Assembly: GCA_030374765.1 (NCBI GenBank)
Contig: JARGXX010000016.1
Location: 186,001-250,000, forward strand
DNA: 64,000 nucleotides
DNA from: Agarophyton chilense
Lineage: Eukaryota; Rhodophyta; Florideophyceae; Gracilariales; Gracilariaceae
Direction of reading: 5' to 3'
Shown: piece by piece, positions 29,453 to 41,751 of the stretch
Numbering within the stretch: position 1 is the stretch's first letter
Layout: every line of letters starts with the position of its first letter
Program-made: the position numbers and the translations under genes
The notes under the pieces: model-generated
The model's input: only the letters and a program-made list of their open reading frames with translations
Database searches by the model: none
Told to the model about the DNA's origin: nothing

Positions 29453-30019
29453 TTGACTGTCCTAAAATGGTGCTTTGAATGTCCCAATCGTTTTCTCGAC
29501 CATGTTACAGCTAATCAGTACAATCTTTACGAAGATAGAACTGATTCTCAAGAGTGGGGCGTTGACATCGTGATGTTCATCCTTACGGACACGGTGCTAC
29601 GGGTAAGTAACGGTGTGCGTCGCTATGGTGGGCCCCAATACTACGCACAGAACCACAACGAGCATAATGACGACTGGTATTCAATCCAGTTCCATTCGCT
29701 TACCGGCGACGGCTTAGTGAACGCCCTTGGCGACCAGGGGATATGGAACGGAAGAATTCAATATAACTTAGAACATGAAACACTGACCAATTCGAAGTGC
29801 ATAAAAGTTATCCGGGATAAGAATGTGTTGGATGCGCTAGATCACTACTGCGTTCGATATCCGTGTGTTCCAGTTCTTGTATCCAGTTCTGGCTCTCGTT
29901 CTCGTACTTCCAACTCCGCACGTTATGAATTTCAAGAGAGGGGCATGCTGTCGTGCCGTTCTGACAACATGTGCTTGCAATCTTTACTTGAAAATGGTAT
30001 CTCGTGCGAAATAGATTAA
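29453..30019 (+). CDS. Unrecognised ORF in the repeat region
   Basis: 188-codon open frame (TTG at its start; possibly a fragment of something longer, as the frame just upstream, ~29335-29452, also reads as protein-like). The sequence (YGGPQYYAQNHNEHNDDWYS; YNLEHETLTN; LDALDHYC) is not low-complexity and looks like real coding sequence, but I do not recognise a family. It stands between transposon remnants and is probably part of a mobile element. It could also be a captured host fragment. Confidence 0.35.
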   Translation: MTVLKWCFECPNRFLDHVTANQYNLYEDRTDSQEWGVDIVMFILTDTVLRVSNGVRRYGGPQYYAQNHNEHNDDWYSIQFHSLTGDGLVNALGDQGIWNGRIQYNLEHETLTNSKCIKVIRDKNVLDALDHYCVRYPCVPVLVSSSGSRSRTSNSARYEFQERGMLSCRSDNMCLQSLLENGISCEID

Positions 30020-30419
30020 CAGTATGCTGAAAACATTTTTCTACGCCCATAGTTATCACACATGATATCTTTCGGCAGAGCGGTACATTCAGTGAACGAT
30101 AAATCCAAGCGCGTTATCTTGGAGCGAGTTCACTTCGATGTGGACAAGCACCACTCGTGGGTAGGTTAGTTTCTTACGCACACGTCCGGAGTATTTCTAC
30201 CTCGACTACGGGCCTCGAACGTCGATCATGTCATACGCGTTGAAGTTGATCGCAGACAGATCCGCGATGCCGTGGAGCAGTTTCCAAGGCGTATTTGTGA
30301 GGACTCCCTGAAGTGCTGCGTCGGTAATTCTCGAGAGTTCCAACGCATACTTGAAATGAGGAAGGTAAAGGAGGTCAAGATAGGAAGGGGAAGAAACAGG
30401 AAGGGGCCGGATAAGAGGC

Positions 30420-30890
30420 ATAAGAAGCGCATGCGGAGCGCCAAATATTCCGATTGTATGAATTCAGATACCGGTTTGGCGTCATTGAATATATCTTGTG
30501 ATAAACACCCCGATACTAGTACATCGTGAAGTCTCCTATACATGACCAAGTTGCGCTTGGTCAAGGAATCAGCTAGATTACGAGTTTCACTTATCCACTG
30601 TAGTACAGATTTTGCACCGGCTTCGAATGAGTCCGTGAGTCGAGCCACTGGAGGGCGTAGACGATAGTCTCTTCCTTCGTGTAGCTTTGTAGTGCTGGAT
30701 TACATTCCACTAGAGTCAACGGTTGAAACGAACGGAAGGTCTGACTTTGAACTGTACACTTCTTTGATGCACGACGCCAAGAGAGCACCTCGATCGGCGG
30801 ATAATGCAGCAGATAGAATATCAGCGCCCATGGCATTGAAGGACACACGTGCTTGATTCGAACTCGGCCATTAGCGCATGGTACACAGCC
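30420..30890 (-). pseudogene. Copia-type RNase H remnant
   Basis: Read on the minus strand: a GADILSAALSADRGALLASCIKE-like helix, a VDSSG motif (the conserved 'DS.gLyd' of copia RNase H) interrupted by a TAA, then HEGRDYRLRPPVARLTDSFEAG and QWISETRNLADSLTKRN, which is the characteristic C-terminal 'W....NLAD.LTK' of Ty1/copia RNase H. The active copy would form the end of pol. Confidence 0.75.
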
Positions 30891-31039
30891 GCCTAACCCC
30901 ACACTGGCAGGAACATTCCGGATATGTATCCTGTATGGCCATAAGACATTTTCTTTGGCTTGTCTCAGAAAATGCCAAAAGCCTTGGGGGCATATGGAGG
31001 CTGTGTGGATCAGCGTAGTGTATGACTGGGGTAATAGTT

Positions 31040-31530
31040 CTCAACTCTTTCGACACTGAGTTCGCCAAATTAAATCGGAAACGCGGAGCATTCCAACACG
31101 TTGCTGCGAATAACTTGCGGTGAACGCCGCCTGTGGGAGTACTCCGTGACCAAGGTAGTTGAGTGCTATCTTTAAGCCGAGGAAGGATGACCGTTCATCA
31201 GCGGTGCGTAGGTCACTGGACTGTTTTCGGCAAACTCGAGTGATCCCAAGCCTAAAAGAATTTCGGGCGTTCTTCACGAGTCGCGCACGGGGCCAAATAT
31301 TTCGAACACACAAAAAGTAACGATTTCTTGAGATGCAGCTACCCTGTGCAGCCAGCATGTGGAGAGCAAAATCATAAAAATTTGCCACTTGGTAAATGTT
31401 AAAAACTGAATGTCCTCTGTACGTCCAGTATATGACGACGAGGACTTTTTAAGGCAAGTACAGGGTATCGGCTTTGTACAAGTCGCACGCCGAATTATTT
31501 TACACGTCTTTCGATGGAGGAGTGCATTCA
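31040..31530 (-). pseudogene. Copia-type reverse transcriptase remnant
   Basis: In one minus-strand frame: CDLYKADTLYLP, a stop, then VLVVIYWTYRGHS at the place where copia RT has its YVDD box (here the catalytic Asp pair is lost), QVANFYDF, and SSFLGLKIALNYLGHGVLPQAAF matching the 'rFLGl.I....G..l.Q..Y' step. Several stops; no longer functional. Confidence 0.6.
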
Positions 31531-33793
31531 TTCCATGATAAATGGCTTCGAATTAGCGGACACCATTGAAGACTTTCTAGAAAAAGCTCAGAACACCGAA
31601 GTGGTCCAGAATTAACTTGGAGACGTAACTATTGGGGAAGTTGTATGTGATGGTTGTAAATGCCTTGATCATATGTCCCGACAAGCTGGGATTCTTTCGT
31701 TCGGTGTCCATATGTTTGATTGCCTCCGTCTCCTCTCGACGTTCTATTTAATTCAACGGAGTGGATTTGCTAAGAAGTAGAGAAGGCTTTAAGGTCTCGA
31801 AATCCAAGGTACGAAAAATGTCCTATATTGGGACGAGACTTTGTCTCTGCGGTGGACGTGTATGAGCGCGGGGGATCAATTGGAAACGGAGCTTTGGGCG
31901 ATCTACTAACGAGATGTTGACAACCACTTTGCAGTGTTAAAATATACCTTCTCGATTTATAATTATTAATATAGTGTTTTTTTAGTTTACTAGAGTAGTA
32001 GATTGGCCACCTGAAACTGTCGCCAGTGCAGGAAAGGTCTCTAACATTAGGTCGGGGACTAGGCCTTGCTGGCACCTCTCGGGTGATCTGGTGAGTGCAT
32101 TTCACTGCATATAGGGCATTGCACCTCCCTTACTTCAGTCTGATAGAGACATGTACCACTTTAGATACAGTTTTAGAATTTGGGCAACGGTTTGCTAAGT
32201 ACCATACAGGTTTTGCCGGGCATCGGAGGCTACCACCGACTACCCACTCAGTATAGGCTAGTTTCCCCGCCGTTTGCCGAAGCAATTTTTAGCAGTTACC
32301 TGCTACCATCAAAGTTTGTTTCGTTTACCTTCTAATAGTGATCCATAGTGCGCTCTCGAAAAAAAGACGACAGCAACCCTCGAGGGGGTTGTAAGACAAC
32401 AAGTAATGACCGAGTTCTTCTCAAGGAAAAAAAACGAAGAACTGTCGTTTTGCTTTGCATCCCGACAAAATACACAAAAATGGAACAAGGGGGGAACTTC
32501 TTGATTTCTTTAAAGAAATTGACGAAAGCATAAATAGGTTGACTAAATCCGAGAATGTGGTGAAATAAATTGTTATTTTTGGGTCCCACTCTAGAATGCT
32601 AATCAGTCCTCGTATCGACGAGGACGGAGCTCGTTTTCCCGGGCAACTGGCGTTGTTCATTGCTTCAGCCAAGACGACTATCCATAAATTACATTAAAGT
32701 AAGAGCACACAAGTCCATGTTCAATGGCTGCACAGATGCTTTTAGAATCATATATCAGAGACTGAACCAGGTTGACGTCGTCATGGGATCAAAAGCCTTT
32801 AAACTCTTCACTCTTGTGCTCGCATGTCCAGAAAAGGCTATCAATTTCAAGTGAAAGAAGTTATTAAGATACAGTTTTCATTGGCCTTTTTACTATTGTA
32901 AATGTTTACAAATGGCGTGGTAACCCTTGTATTTTAAGAAGAATACTTCATACTTAGATATGTGGTCATCGAGGACTGCCCCCGAGTCGATGGGGCCCGA
33001 TAGCGAAGAAGAAATATATTCCGAAAGATGAGTGTGTACCATATCCGTTAGATTTGACCACAAAACTCGACGCAGCAACCAATTGTCTTCGCACCATCAT
33101 ACAGGTGAGGAAAGAAATAGTGGTTCTTGACTCGAGGATAGAGAGTTTAAATTGTGTAACAGAATCCAAATCCCTTCAAAGATTTCGGTACCTCGTAGGA
33201 TGCAAGTGACCAGGAAATCCATGCCAATTCCAAGCAAGTTCTTATTTGGAGTTACTAACGCTGATCAAGATGACCAGCTTTTATCTGTAGTGTTCAGTAC
33301 AGCTCATTTTGAAGGGTGTTTACTGAGTTTTGGTTTCCCAGAGGTCTTTGAAATTAACACCGGGGTGCATCAGTAAGCATCCGTGGTACGGCTGTGGTGT
33401 GGTGGTTGATGACACCATAACATCCACGCTTAGCACACTAACTAAAAACATGTTGGACTTAAAAGCCGGGGATTGTTAGGATTCAGAGAAAGTTTCTTTG
33501 CTAAGAGGTATCCATACATTGTTTTTTTCAGACAATACAAGCGATGCCGGAAGCATATTGTACGAATTCAATTCTCATGCCCTCGTAACGTTTGAGGGAC
33601 TTTCGCAGATGGAAACATTTGTTGGTTATTCTGGATTTGATGTAGGCCGAATCATTTTTTGGGTGAGGCAGTAGTACTGGTTTAGTAATTTATTCCTCCA
33701 TATGACAGTGCAATCAAGGCGAGAATAGAGGACCACAATACATTTGAACTACTTTTAACCGGGGGCTGTAGTTATTATTAATTCTATTTCCAT

Positions 33794-34340
33794 TCCTTCT
33801 TGGTGTTAATAGAGAGTTCCAGTTTGTTTGGCGTCGTTTTCTTTCGTTTCCATGTGACCCGTTCTGTAAGTTTGTGCCACCATAACTTTGTTGACCACCA
33901 AATTTATGACAGGGGTCGTAAATATCATTGGATTCCTCGCGCTTGGGTTCATAGAAGTCTCGAGTGTAGTGCCCAAGACGACGGCAATAATAGCAGATAT
34001 TTTAGCGGCAATTTTTGTTGAACGCTGATTTGCTGCACCAAAACTTTCGTTTGCTTTTAGACTTCTTCGCCACATTTGCGTTAAGTTGAATTGAATGCAC
34101 AGCAATTAAGGTAAAGGATTGTCCCGGGTTGTTGTTTAACGGCGTATCACTTCAGCTTCACTCGCATTTACGATGTAGTCGAAATAACCGTCCTTGAAGT
34201 TCGCCATCACTTTCAAAGGCACGAAAGAATTGAGAGGAAATTGGATGAGCTCTGACTCTTTTCCTTCTTCCGAAAGCTCTTCATTAAAAATTCCAAGCTC
34301 TCCAAACGTTTTCAAAACATAATTTTTTTCCGGTTCCAAC
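33794..34340 (-). pseudogene. Copia-type gag remnant with damaged zinc knuckle
   Basis: The 34339-34136 part reads as the gag helix region (LKTFGELGIFNEELSEEGKESELIQ). Further on, in another frame, CYYCRRLGHYTRDF is a CCHC knuckle in which the last Cys is Phe, followed by a basic, Gly/Asn-rich tail. Frame changes separate the parts. Confidence 0.55.
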
Positions 34341-35232
34341 CATCATTCTTCTTATTAAGAGGGTGGGGGGTGAGGGGGTGTTCAAGCATTGAAGCAGTGG
34401 CGGATGTTCTAAACAGCTTGTGTAATAGATGAGGTATACTATCGCAGCAGTTCATTCCATTGATTCCTGTCCATTTTTATGTCGTAGCACAGAAATGTAG
34501 AAACGAGAGCGAGAGCAGAGTCACATAGGTATAGTATGATAGTGCTCTTTGTCATCACAAACTTCAGGGACCGAGATCTTATTACAATATTATCAGCATT
34601 GAACGCATCAGGACGAGGAACTACACATATAGAAAAGGGTCGTCACGGCGGATGTAGGTAGGCCAGTAGACGACAGCATAAAAAAAATCGGTGGTTACCA
34701 TCAGATTTAGATGTTTATCAAGGAGACCTCCTTATGAACTCGAAATTAGTGGCGAGGAAGAATATAAAATCTACCTGCTTAGTCGGGAAAGCGGTGAAAC
34801 TTTACCCAATACAAATACGTTTTGAAGCTTCGCGAAAAGAATTGGTCGTTCTTCGGAAGAGTTAAATACCACCAGTTCATCACCAAAGATCTTGTATCAC
34901 GTGAGAGGAGACGTATTATTCTTCTTATTGTTGACATAAGCCGGAATTGATCGATTGTGTAAGTAAAAAGAGAAACAACATTCTCGTAGTACGTCAATAG
35001 TGGCGCGTTATTGTTTGAAATCGCTTCGAAGTACCGACTACGACTATTATCTGTAACAATGATTGAAAATATACGAGATCATATACCTCATGAATTGAAG
35101 GCCAGCCCGTAATCGCGCCAAATTTTCCCCGTCAACGCTGTGGATGACGATAGTAGCACACTAGGGAAGCGCAAAGCGACGAAATATTTCAAGGTTTGAA
35201 TAAATCTCTAGTGAGAAAGATTTGTTCTAGCA
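34341..35232. other. AT-rich region, no gene seen
   Basis: Upstream (with respect to the minus-strand copia remnant) sequence that may include its leader. No convincing ORF, LTR or RNA gene. A minus frame at 34779-34997 shows no recognisable motif. Confidence 0.4.
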
Positions 35233-35742
35233 CTAGTGTCTATACGACCGATGGCCTCATGCGAAGTCATTTAGCCTCATATGAGGCCATTTTTTATTTC
35301 TTTGTAATTAAACAATAAATGCAATCTACAAGCTCTGCAGAACTGGAACAGATTGCTTAGCAACCTTCCTTTGATGGCCTCAACATTTAAAGTATGCATT
35401 ACTAGATGAATGAAAGAGACATTTCCTTTCGGCATGTTTTCTTTTGGATCGGTTTAGGCCAAAAATATTTGGTTGTTGTTTTTAGTGCGACTACCTAAGT
35501 TTGCTACTCTAAAAGTGTATCGTTTTTAAGAAGAGTATTAAAGCTCTATTTGACTAGGTTACCGAGGCTATTCGTCAGCGATAAAGATGTATGGTTTTTG
35601 TTTTTTTTTCTTCCTTTACGCTCTATATTTGAAACTTCATATCTTCAATGAATTTCAGATACTTTTCAAAATACTTTTTTGGCCTTATATGAGGCCAAGT
35701 TGGCCTCTTTTGAGGTCTGACACTCGGGCTTATAGACAGTAG
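35233..35742. mobile_element. Foldback/MITE-like element with ~70-bp inverted termini
   Basis: The left end (CTAGTGTCTATACGACCGAT..., 35233 to about 35298) and the right end read in reverse complement (CTACTGTCTATAAGCCCGAG..., 35742 back to about 35665) match over about 70 bp with gaps. Both contain the near-palindrome GGCCTCATATGAGGC (one form per end) plus extra GGCCTC subterminal copies. The ~360-bp middle is AT-rich and non-coding. This is the organisation of a non-autonomous inverted-repeat transposon, with subterminal repeats as in hAT elements. A target duplication could not be fixed. Confidence 0.55.
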
Positions 35743-36196
35743 AGCCAAAAACTATGAATACTGAAATTGGCCCAAGTATGATGGAAAGAACGACGAGATG
35801 TGAGCGTTTAAGTCGAAAATCTGTGAGAAGGCATTGTCAGTGCAAATTAGAAAATCTTTTTGAGCTTTATGGCCGTATGTCAGCCATTTTCGGATGGTTT
35901 TTAAAAGTAAATACTTTCTCTTGTCTAATAGTTATACGTTCTCACTGATGTTCGACTTAAAACTGAACGCATTTCGCCTTCATTTCCGTCATATTTAGTC
36001 CATCGCCATGGTTCATAGAGCAAAGCAAACAGGGCACCTTCTCGATATAAAAGAGCAGGCAGAGAAATGCAAAAGCAATAGACGAACAACAGCAACCGAA
36101 CGACGGAGAACATACAGTCAAAAAATCGTGAGCCTAGAAATAAAAAAGCAGGATAATAAGAAATCCCGAGCAACGAAAAGAGTGTAAGCCTAAAAG
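35743..36196. other. No gene seen
   Basis: AT-rich sequence between the foldback element and the gypsy remnant. Short frames only. Confidence 0.4.
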
Positions 36197-36320
36197 GCAG
36201 CAAACAGAGACATCCGTTGTCTTTTTGACCCCTTCCCAACCGCAAAAATGTTGGAGTCTTCTTTTGGATAAAAAGTCGGTAGTGGTACGCAGTTGTAGCC
36301 ATATGTGAATATTTTTGGTT
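36197..36320 (+). repeat. 124-bp direct repeat, left copy (LTR-like)
   Basis: Matches 38969-39092 without gaps; I count about 14 differences in 124 bp by eye (~89% identity). It lies directly before the gypsy pol remnant. Probably the remaining part of a 5' LTR, with leader, gag and most of RT deleted between it and the pol fragment. Confidence 0.75.
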
Positions 36321-38565
36321 CGTTTCGATCCATTAAATCTTGAACCCCTTCTGAATATGTACAGGCCAGAGATGGCAAGCGAAATACAGCAGTTTCTGTG
36401 TGCCGCTAATAGGATTCGGAACTCTATCCCCTATTTTTCCTGGACAGTCCAAGCTCTTCACGACTTACTGGAAAGCGCGTACAAAAAGTCCGGCAAACGG
36501 ACAAAGAAGGCAGTAGAAAAGATTTGCATCAGTGAACAGAGCACATTGTTGCTTTTGATACCGTGAAAGCTCAACTGGCAGCCGCTACCAAACTGGCTCT
36601 CCCGAAAGAAGGCTACAGGACATGTCCGTTCATGGACGCTTCCGATTCGCCCTGGGCGGCCATCTTGATTCAAACGGCTGAGTCGGATTCAAGCAAACCG
36701 ATTGAAGATTATAGGCACGAACCCATGTTTTTCTGTCTGGAGCTTTCACGGGTCCCTCCCAGAGATGGAGCGTCCCAGAGAAAGAAGGATACGCGATCGT
36801 TTAAGCCATATACCGAATGGACTGCCTAACTGCAGGAAAGACTACCTCAATATTCACAAACCACCCCAACCTTGTGTACATCTACGACCCTTACGGACAG
36901 AACCCTGGCATTGCGCCACATACAGCGAACAAACTCATGCGTGGGACCCTGAAACTTAGCGCATTCAGGTACATGATTGAACATGTCTCGGCAGAGAAGA
37001 ACGTATGAGCCGACATGCTGACCCGATGGGCCGTTCATTCAACAAGAAACAGTAACCCCGTTAAAAACAGGACGTAGAAGCGCGCTACTGGTTGCTCCAA
37101 TCAGTCCTAGTATCAACGAGGATTTCGAATGGCTTCTGGAGAAAGATATCATTTCTTCGCATATAGCCCATGCCTCCGGAGCCCCGAAAACTCTTTCATA
37201 GGAAAATCACTCATGGAGACTGGCTTCGGGGCGAATCTGGATACCGGACACTGATCATGAACTTCGTCTACGAATTTTTATATCTGCACACACAGGAAGA
37301 GGAGGGCATAGGGAATTAGTGCCAACCACCGCATCCGTATCTGAGCACTTCTGATGGAAGAAACTCAGCGAAGATGTCCAGCAATTTGTTGGATCCTTTT
37401 TTCACTGCATTGTTACAGAGTCTCGTTCTACAGTGCCCAGGGCTCATGGACACGCAATGCACGCTAGCAGGCCACACAAACTGATTCATTTCGACTACTG
37501 TTTTATGAAGAAAGGAGAGGGCGATCTTCTGTACGTTTTGATCGTCAAGGACGACTTGTCAGGATACATATAGCTTAAAAAAACAGCTGAAGCAGACGCA
37601 GAAACCACAGAAGCTATTTTTATGGACTGGTTTCCATCTTTCGACGTGCCAAAGTGCTGGGTATCGTACAAGGCAAGCCTTTAAGAACCAACTCATGAAA
37701 CAGATATCCGACGCCTTGAGAGCTCGTCACCATTTCACTTTGCCGTATTTCCCGTGGAGCAATGGATCCGTGGAGGTCGTCTGCCGTGAAATCTTGAGAA
37801 CTGCACAGGCAATATTGTCCGAGTTTAAAGTTCAGCTAAAAGCTTGGCCATCAGTACTACCTCCCATACAGTCTTCCCTCAACAATTCAACGACACGTAA
37901 ACTGAACAGAAATTTTCCTCTAACGGTCTTCACTGGCCTTCCGAGGGACTCTTCACTTTCTTTAATTGTCAAAAAATAATAAGGTCAAGAACGTCAAGTG
38001 TACGGAAAAAGAACGTAGAAAAACTGTTATCGAGGTGAAAAGGCTTCAAACATCGCTCTCTAATTTGCATAAGGATTGCGCAGAGAGGTCTAGAAAACAG
38101 AGGAAGGCATCTGTTGACGCACACAACCGTAAGACTGGCATGAGCCCCGAGATTTTTTCGAGAGGAGACTTTGTACTTCGAGATGTTTTACAGAAACAAA
38201 TTGGATCTAAAATAAATCTCGAGTGGTACGGACCCTTTCGTGTCACACTTTGCCGAGATAATTACGTTTTCGAAGTTGAAAACTTGGTTACTGGAAAGAA
38301 GGAGTGGGTACATGAACGCAGGCTGAAGTTCTTCAGAAACAAGAATTTCGAAGTCACTTAGAAAGTCAAGGACCATTTAGCCTTTCAACCAAACGAGCTT
38401 CCCACAATTGAATAATTTCAGGACATCTGAAGATGCGCTGGTGCGATCCAGATACTCGTGACGTGGAAAGGCTTTAGCAACGAGGAAACGGATTGGGTCT
38501 CAATCGAATCTTTGAAACATAACGTTCCAGTGCCGTTGAAGGAATATATTGAAGAGCGTCAATCG
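36315..38565 (+). pseudogene. Truncated Ty3/gypsy pol (RT end, RNase H, integrase, chromodomain)
   Basis: Fragments in pol order, frames changing: the RT 'thumb' (RPEMASEIQQFLCAANRIRNSIP), an RNase H region (FMDASDSPWAAILIQ; LVYIYDPYGQNPG...HTANKLMRGTLKLSAFRYMIEHVSAEKNV, then stop and ADMLTRW), an integrase core remnant (HFDYC, VKDDLSGY, LPYFPWSNGSVEVVCREILR at 37695-37979), the post-core basic/GPF-like region (WYGPFRVTL near 38223) and a chromodomain at about 38431-38560 (ILVTWKGFSNEETDWVSIESL). This resembles the oomycete/algal-type gypsy lineage rather than E1/E2. At least three frameshifts and several stops. The 5' half is missing. Confidence 0.75.
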
Positions 38566-38968
38566 TCCGGAACCCAAAGGTATCGCAGAATGTCACGTAA
38601 CATTGATCTGCAATAACCAGACAAAGCTATGTGATTATGGAGAACTGTTGATACTACGACCATTCTGGCGTCTAGTGAACCCACCGTACCTGCATCGAGA
38701 ACCTAGAGTTGCCCAAAAAGGAACTACAAATTCAGGTAGAGGGAAAATCGCGCTCGCAACCCCCGCAGGCGTTGGTGGTCTACAAAAGAGTAATAGCCCA
38801 ACCCAGAAACACAATAAATAGGCCAACCTCCAGACATAGCTGTCTGGAGGAAGGTGGCAATCTCATAGAGGGAAACATCTCTGAGAAGCCTGCTTTTTCC
38901 TTAACTTTTGCGCAGACCGCCGCCGGCCGGTCGTCCGACCCCGCCAACGCATCGTACTCGATCAACAA

Positions 38969-39092
38969 GCAGCAACCAGAGACATCTGTTGTCTTTTTGA
39001 CCACTTTCCAACCGAGAAAATGTCGGAGTCTTCGTTTGGATGAAAAGCTCGTAGTGGTACGCAGTTGTAACCTTATGTGAATATTTTTGGTT
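38969..39092 (+). repeat. 124-bp direct repeat, right copy (LTR-like)
   Basis: Right partner of 36197-36320, in the same orientation, beginning ~400 bp after the chromodomain, where a 3' LTR is expected. Flanking sequences of the two copies are unrelated. Confidence 0.75.
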
Positions 39093-41139
39093 GAGGAAAA
39101 GAAATTTAATTAAGTAGAATAAGAGAGATCCACAAATCATTTTTAATATGTCTTTGGTATGTGCGCTTAAAAGTCAAAAATAGAAAGTAGGCTCATCATA
39201 TGCGTTTGATGTCAGAGCAGGAACGTAGAGGTGCTTCCATAGTGCTTGGAAATTCGGACAGCAGAATAACTCAAGATATTCTCACAATGTAGAGAAGAGG
39301 GGTTCAGACCCTCAAAATGCACTTTTTGTTTGCCCAGTGAGAGTCACTTCGCTCGGAGGCTATGGAATAATTTGTTTGTGTGCTGAAGATGGTATAAGGC
39401 GTAATGCTCAAGTATTGATGCGTTAAAAGTGCTCCGCCTTTGGATTGCTAAAAAAACATGAAATTTAACGAAGGGAACTAAGCTTCATCATTTTGGGATG
39501 GTTTGGGACGGCGATATCTACTCTGGCCGTAATTGGTAAGGTGAAACGTACTTTTGAGGGGATGTTGACGTGTTTCGATTCGCGCTCGTTGCCGGTGAAG
39601 CAAAATGGTTGGGCACCAAGGAAATTTCCGCGCCGTATCGGATACCCCAAGCCTCTTTGACACGGTCTGGTATTCTGTATCATATAGAAGTCTCTGGTGC
39701 ACCAAGTCCCGCTTGTGGGTTGCGCTTCTAGATTTTTCTATGATGCGTGCGCGGAGTAGATGTCGCTTTCATCCAGCAGCTGTCTACTTCGAGGTCTTAC
39801 GCAGTCCGAACGCCCGCATCTTAATCCAGACTACAGTCCACTCTGGCTTGCAGTGGCACAATTTCATCCCAGTTTCGCAGCACTCTGCTTTGCAGTGCAC
39901 CTACACATCTCAGGTGTGCTTTTGGGTGGTCAATAAGAGATTTTTTTTACTTGGTTTTTTTCCAAAATATTCGGTCTCGCAACACTTTTGTATGAATAAT
40001 AGTTATTAATCGTATTAACTATGGGTTTCGAGCACTTGTACTCATTGCACCAGCGTCTTTGCCGTTGCGCCCAGTATAGGTCGCCTACCCAGACTTTTGG
40101 CTCTATATCTCACCGCGTTCATGCAGTATTCTACTTTTTCTTAAAGAGATAATGCGGAGCCTCCGAGTGCTCAATTCAATCTGTCAACTCAAATAAGCCC
40201 TGTAGTGGAGATGCGCTTTTTCAATATTGTGGAATAGTTTATATAGAAAATTTTCTCAGCTTTGCCGTGTTTATCCAGTTTTGGGCACATCTCTCTTTCT
40301 CTGTTTTTGCCTTCCATCAAAGTAGTTCCCTACCACTTGTGGCTTGCCCTGTTTTTTATTGCACTTTTCAATTCTGCAAAATAGTTTTCTTTTGCAAAAA
40401 CATAGGCAACGTTTTACAGACAGAAATCAATCCTGATTGCATGCATTTGGCGCAAGGTGCTGATGTCGGGCTTACATTTGTTTGTTTTATGCCATCTTTG
40501 CAAGTAGTTTCTTGCTGGGTTTGATTCTTTTAAAGAACCGCGAACATCTTCAGTGTGTTTTTCATTTTAAGACGTTAGACTATAATTATTTCTCTTTACT
40601 CAAAACGGTACTACGCAGTTCTTTCCCGTTTTCTTAGCTCGTTTGTGACTTGAGCCATATCGCAAATTACCCACGAAGCACTCTGTATTCTTCAACGTGA
40701 AGTAGAAGGGACTTTGCATGCTAAACAGAATAGAATAGCACTTCTTAGAATATTTTTCGACGCGAGACGCAACTGGATGGGGCTGACCAGATCCGTCTTC
40801 GTTGCGGCCCCTGCCAGTGGCTGTTTCGTTTATGATGTATAGAAACAAAACTGTTTGAATGTATAGATAGCAGTATGGATAGGTCTGTCGAACGGGCGCC
40901 ACAAGCAAGAAATCGCCGCCGGTTCTAAAACTGGTGCAAAGATATTTGCGTAGGAACAGATTTGGCCAGATCAGCATCCATCTTGGTCTCGAGTAAGACA
41001 CTTGTGTGAGTACTGTTTTGCAGAATACATAAAAAAATTACCGAGTTTTCGCGGGTTATTCCTGACAACGCTGCAATTTAGTTGAAAGCTTTGAAGGGTA
41101 CTGATCTTCTCTCGTTTGTTTGTTAACTGCCTTGTGAAA
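39093..41139. other. AT-rich repeat-sea sequence, no gene seen
   Basis: No recognisable domain on either strand. A 133-codon minus frame at 40600-41001 is the longest and has no visible motif. Probably old untranslated element sequence. Confidence 0.4.
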
Positions 41140-41221
41140 CTTGCTTGATGACATTCTTACTGGAATTAACGCTGGAGAACTTGCTCCAGTTTCCACGAGA
41201 AACAATCAAAGGACTACCTGC

Positions 41222-41663
41222 TGTTAAGGAGCAACGATAACGGTTGAGCTCTGTAAGGCGCCGGGGCCTGAGGTATCTTACAGATGCCACGTGGACCGGC
41301 CGACTTCAGCTGGGCTCATTTAGATTTTTATTTTTTTTAATTAGTGTAATAGATTAGCATTACAGTGCCAGGGAGATCCCAGCGCCTTGCCCTTGTTATT
41401 TACTTGGTTCGAGTGACGCTTCTCTCTTAGAGTAAGGGAGGCACCGTTAGGATACTAAATTACCTTTGGTACACTAGTACCACCAATTGGTATTTAAGCC
41501 ATAGTTTTCGTAGCTCCAACCTGTAGGGCTACGCAGTAATCGCCAGGCCATTGCACCAAGTACTCTGAAAGTGCCGCCGTCAATGATACGAACCTTGGAA
41601 CCCGCTCTACCACGCTACCACCGGTTGAGAGCAGTACGCTGACCCACTAGTCATTGAGTTACA
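41222..41663 (+). repeat. E2 5' LTR
   Basis: 442 bp, TGTTAAGGAG... to ...GAGTTACA, i.e. TG...CA ends. Matches 60601-61046 over its whole length with scattered substitutions and small gaps. Confidence 0.82.
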
Positions 41664-41666
41664 TTT

Positions 41667-41688
41667 TGGTTTCCAGACTTAGAATCCC
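41667..41688 (+). other. E2 primer-binding-site-like sequence
   Basis: Starts three bases after the 5' LTR with TGGTTTCCAGACTTAGAA. The same pattern TGGTNTCCNGACTTAGAAYC follows the E1 5' LTR. It begins with TGG, as a complement of tRNA CCA ends would, but the following bases do not fit a standard acceptor/T-arm. The primer (perhaps an internal tRNA region) is not identified. Confidence 0.5.
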
Positions 41689-41751
41689 TTAGGAATAATT
41701 GAAAGGACCACTGTAACAAAAAATTATCCGGATTCTAAGCTTTAATTTAAC

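Larger units (their letters stand above)
30400..34340 (-). mobile_element. Decayed Ty1/copia-like retrotransposon, minus strand
   Basis: Pieces of a copia-type polyprotein occur on the minus strand in the right order and spacing: gag with zinc-knuckle remnant (34340 to 33794), reverse transcriptase (about 31530 to 31040), then RNase H (about 30890 to 30420). Nothing clear remains of protease and integrase in the 2.2 kb between gag and RT. Many stops and frame changes show an old copy. LTRs were not identified. Confidence 0.65.
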
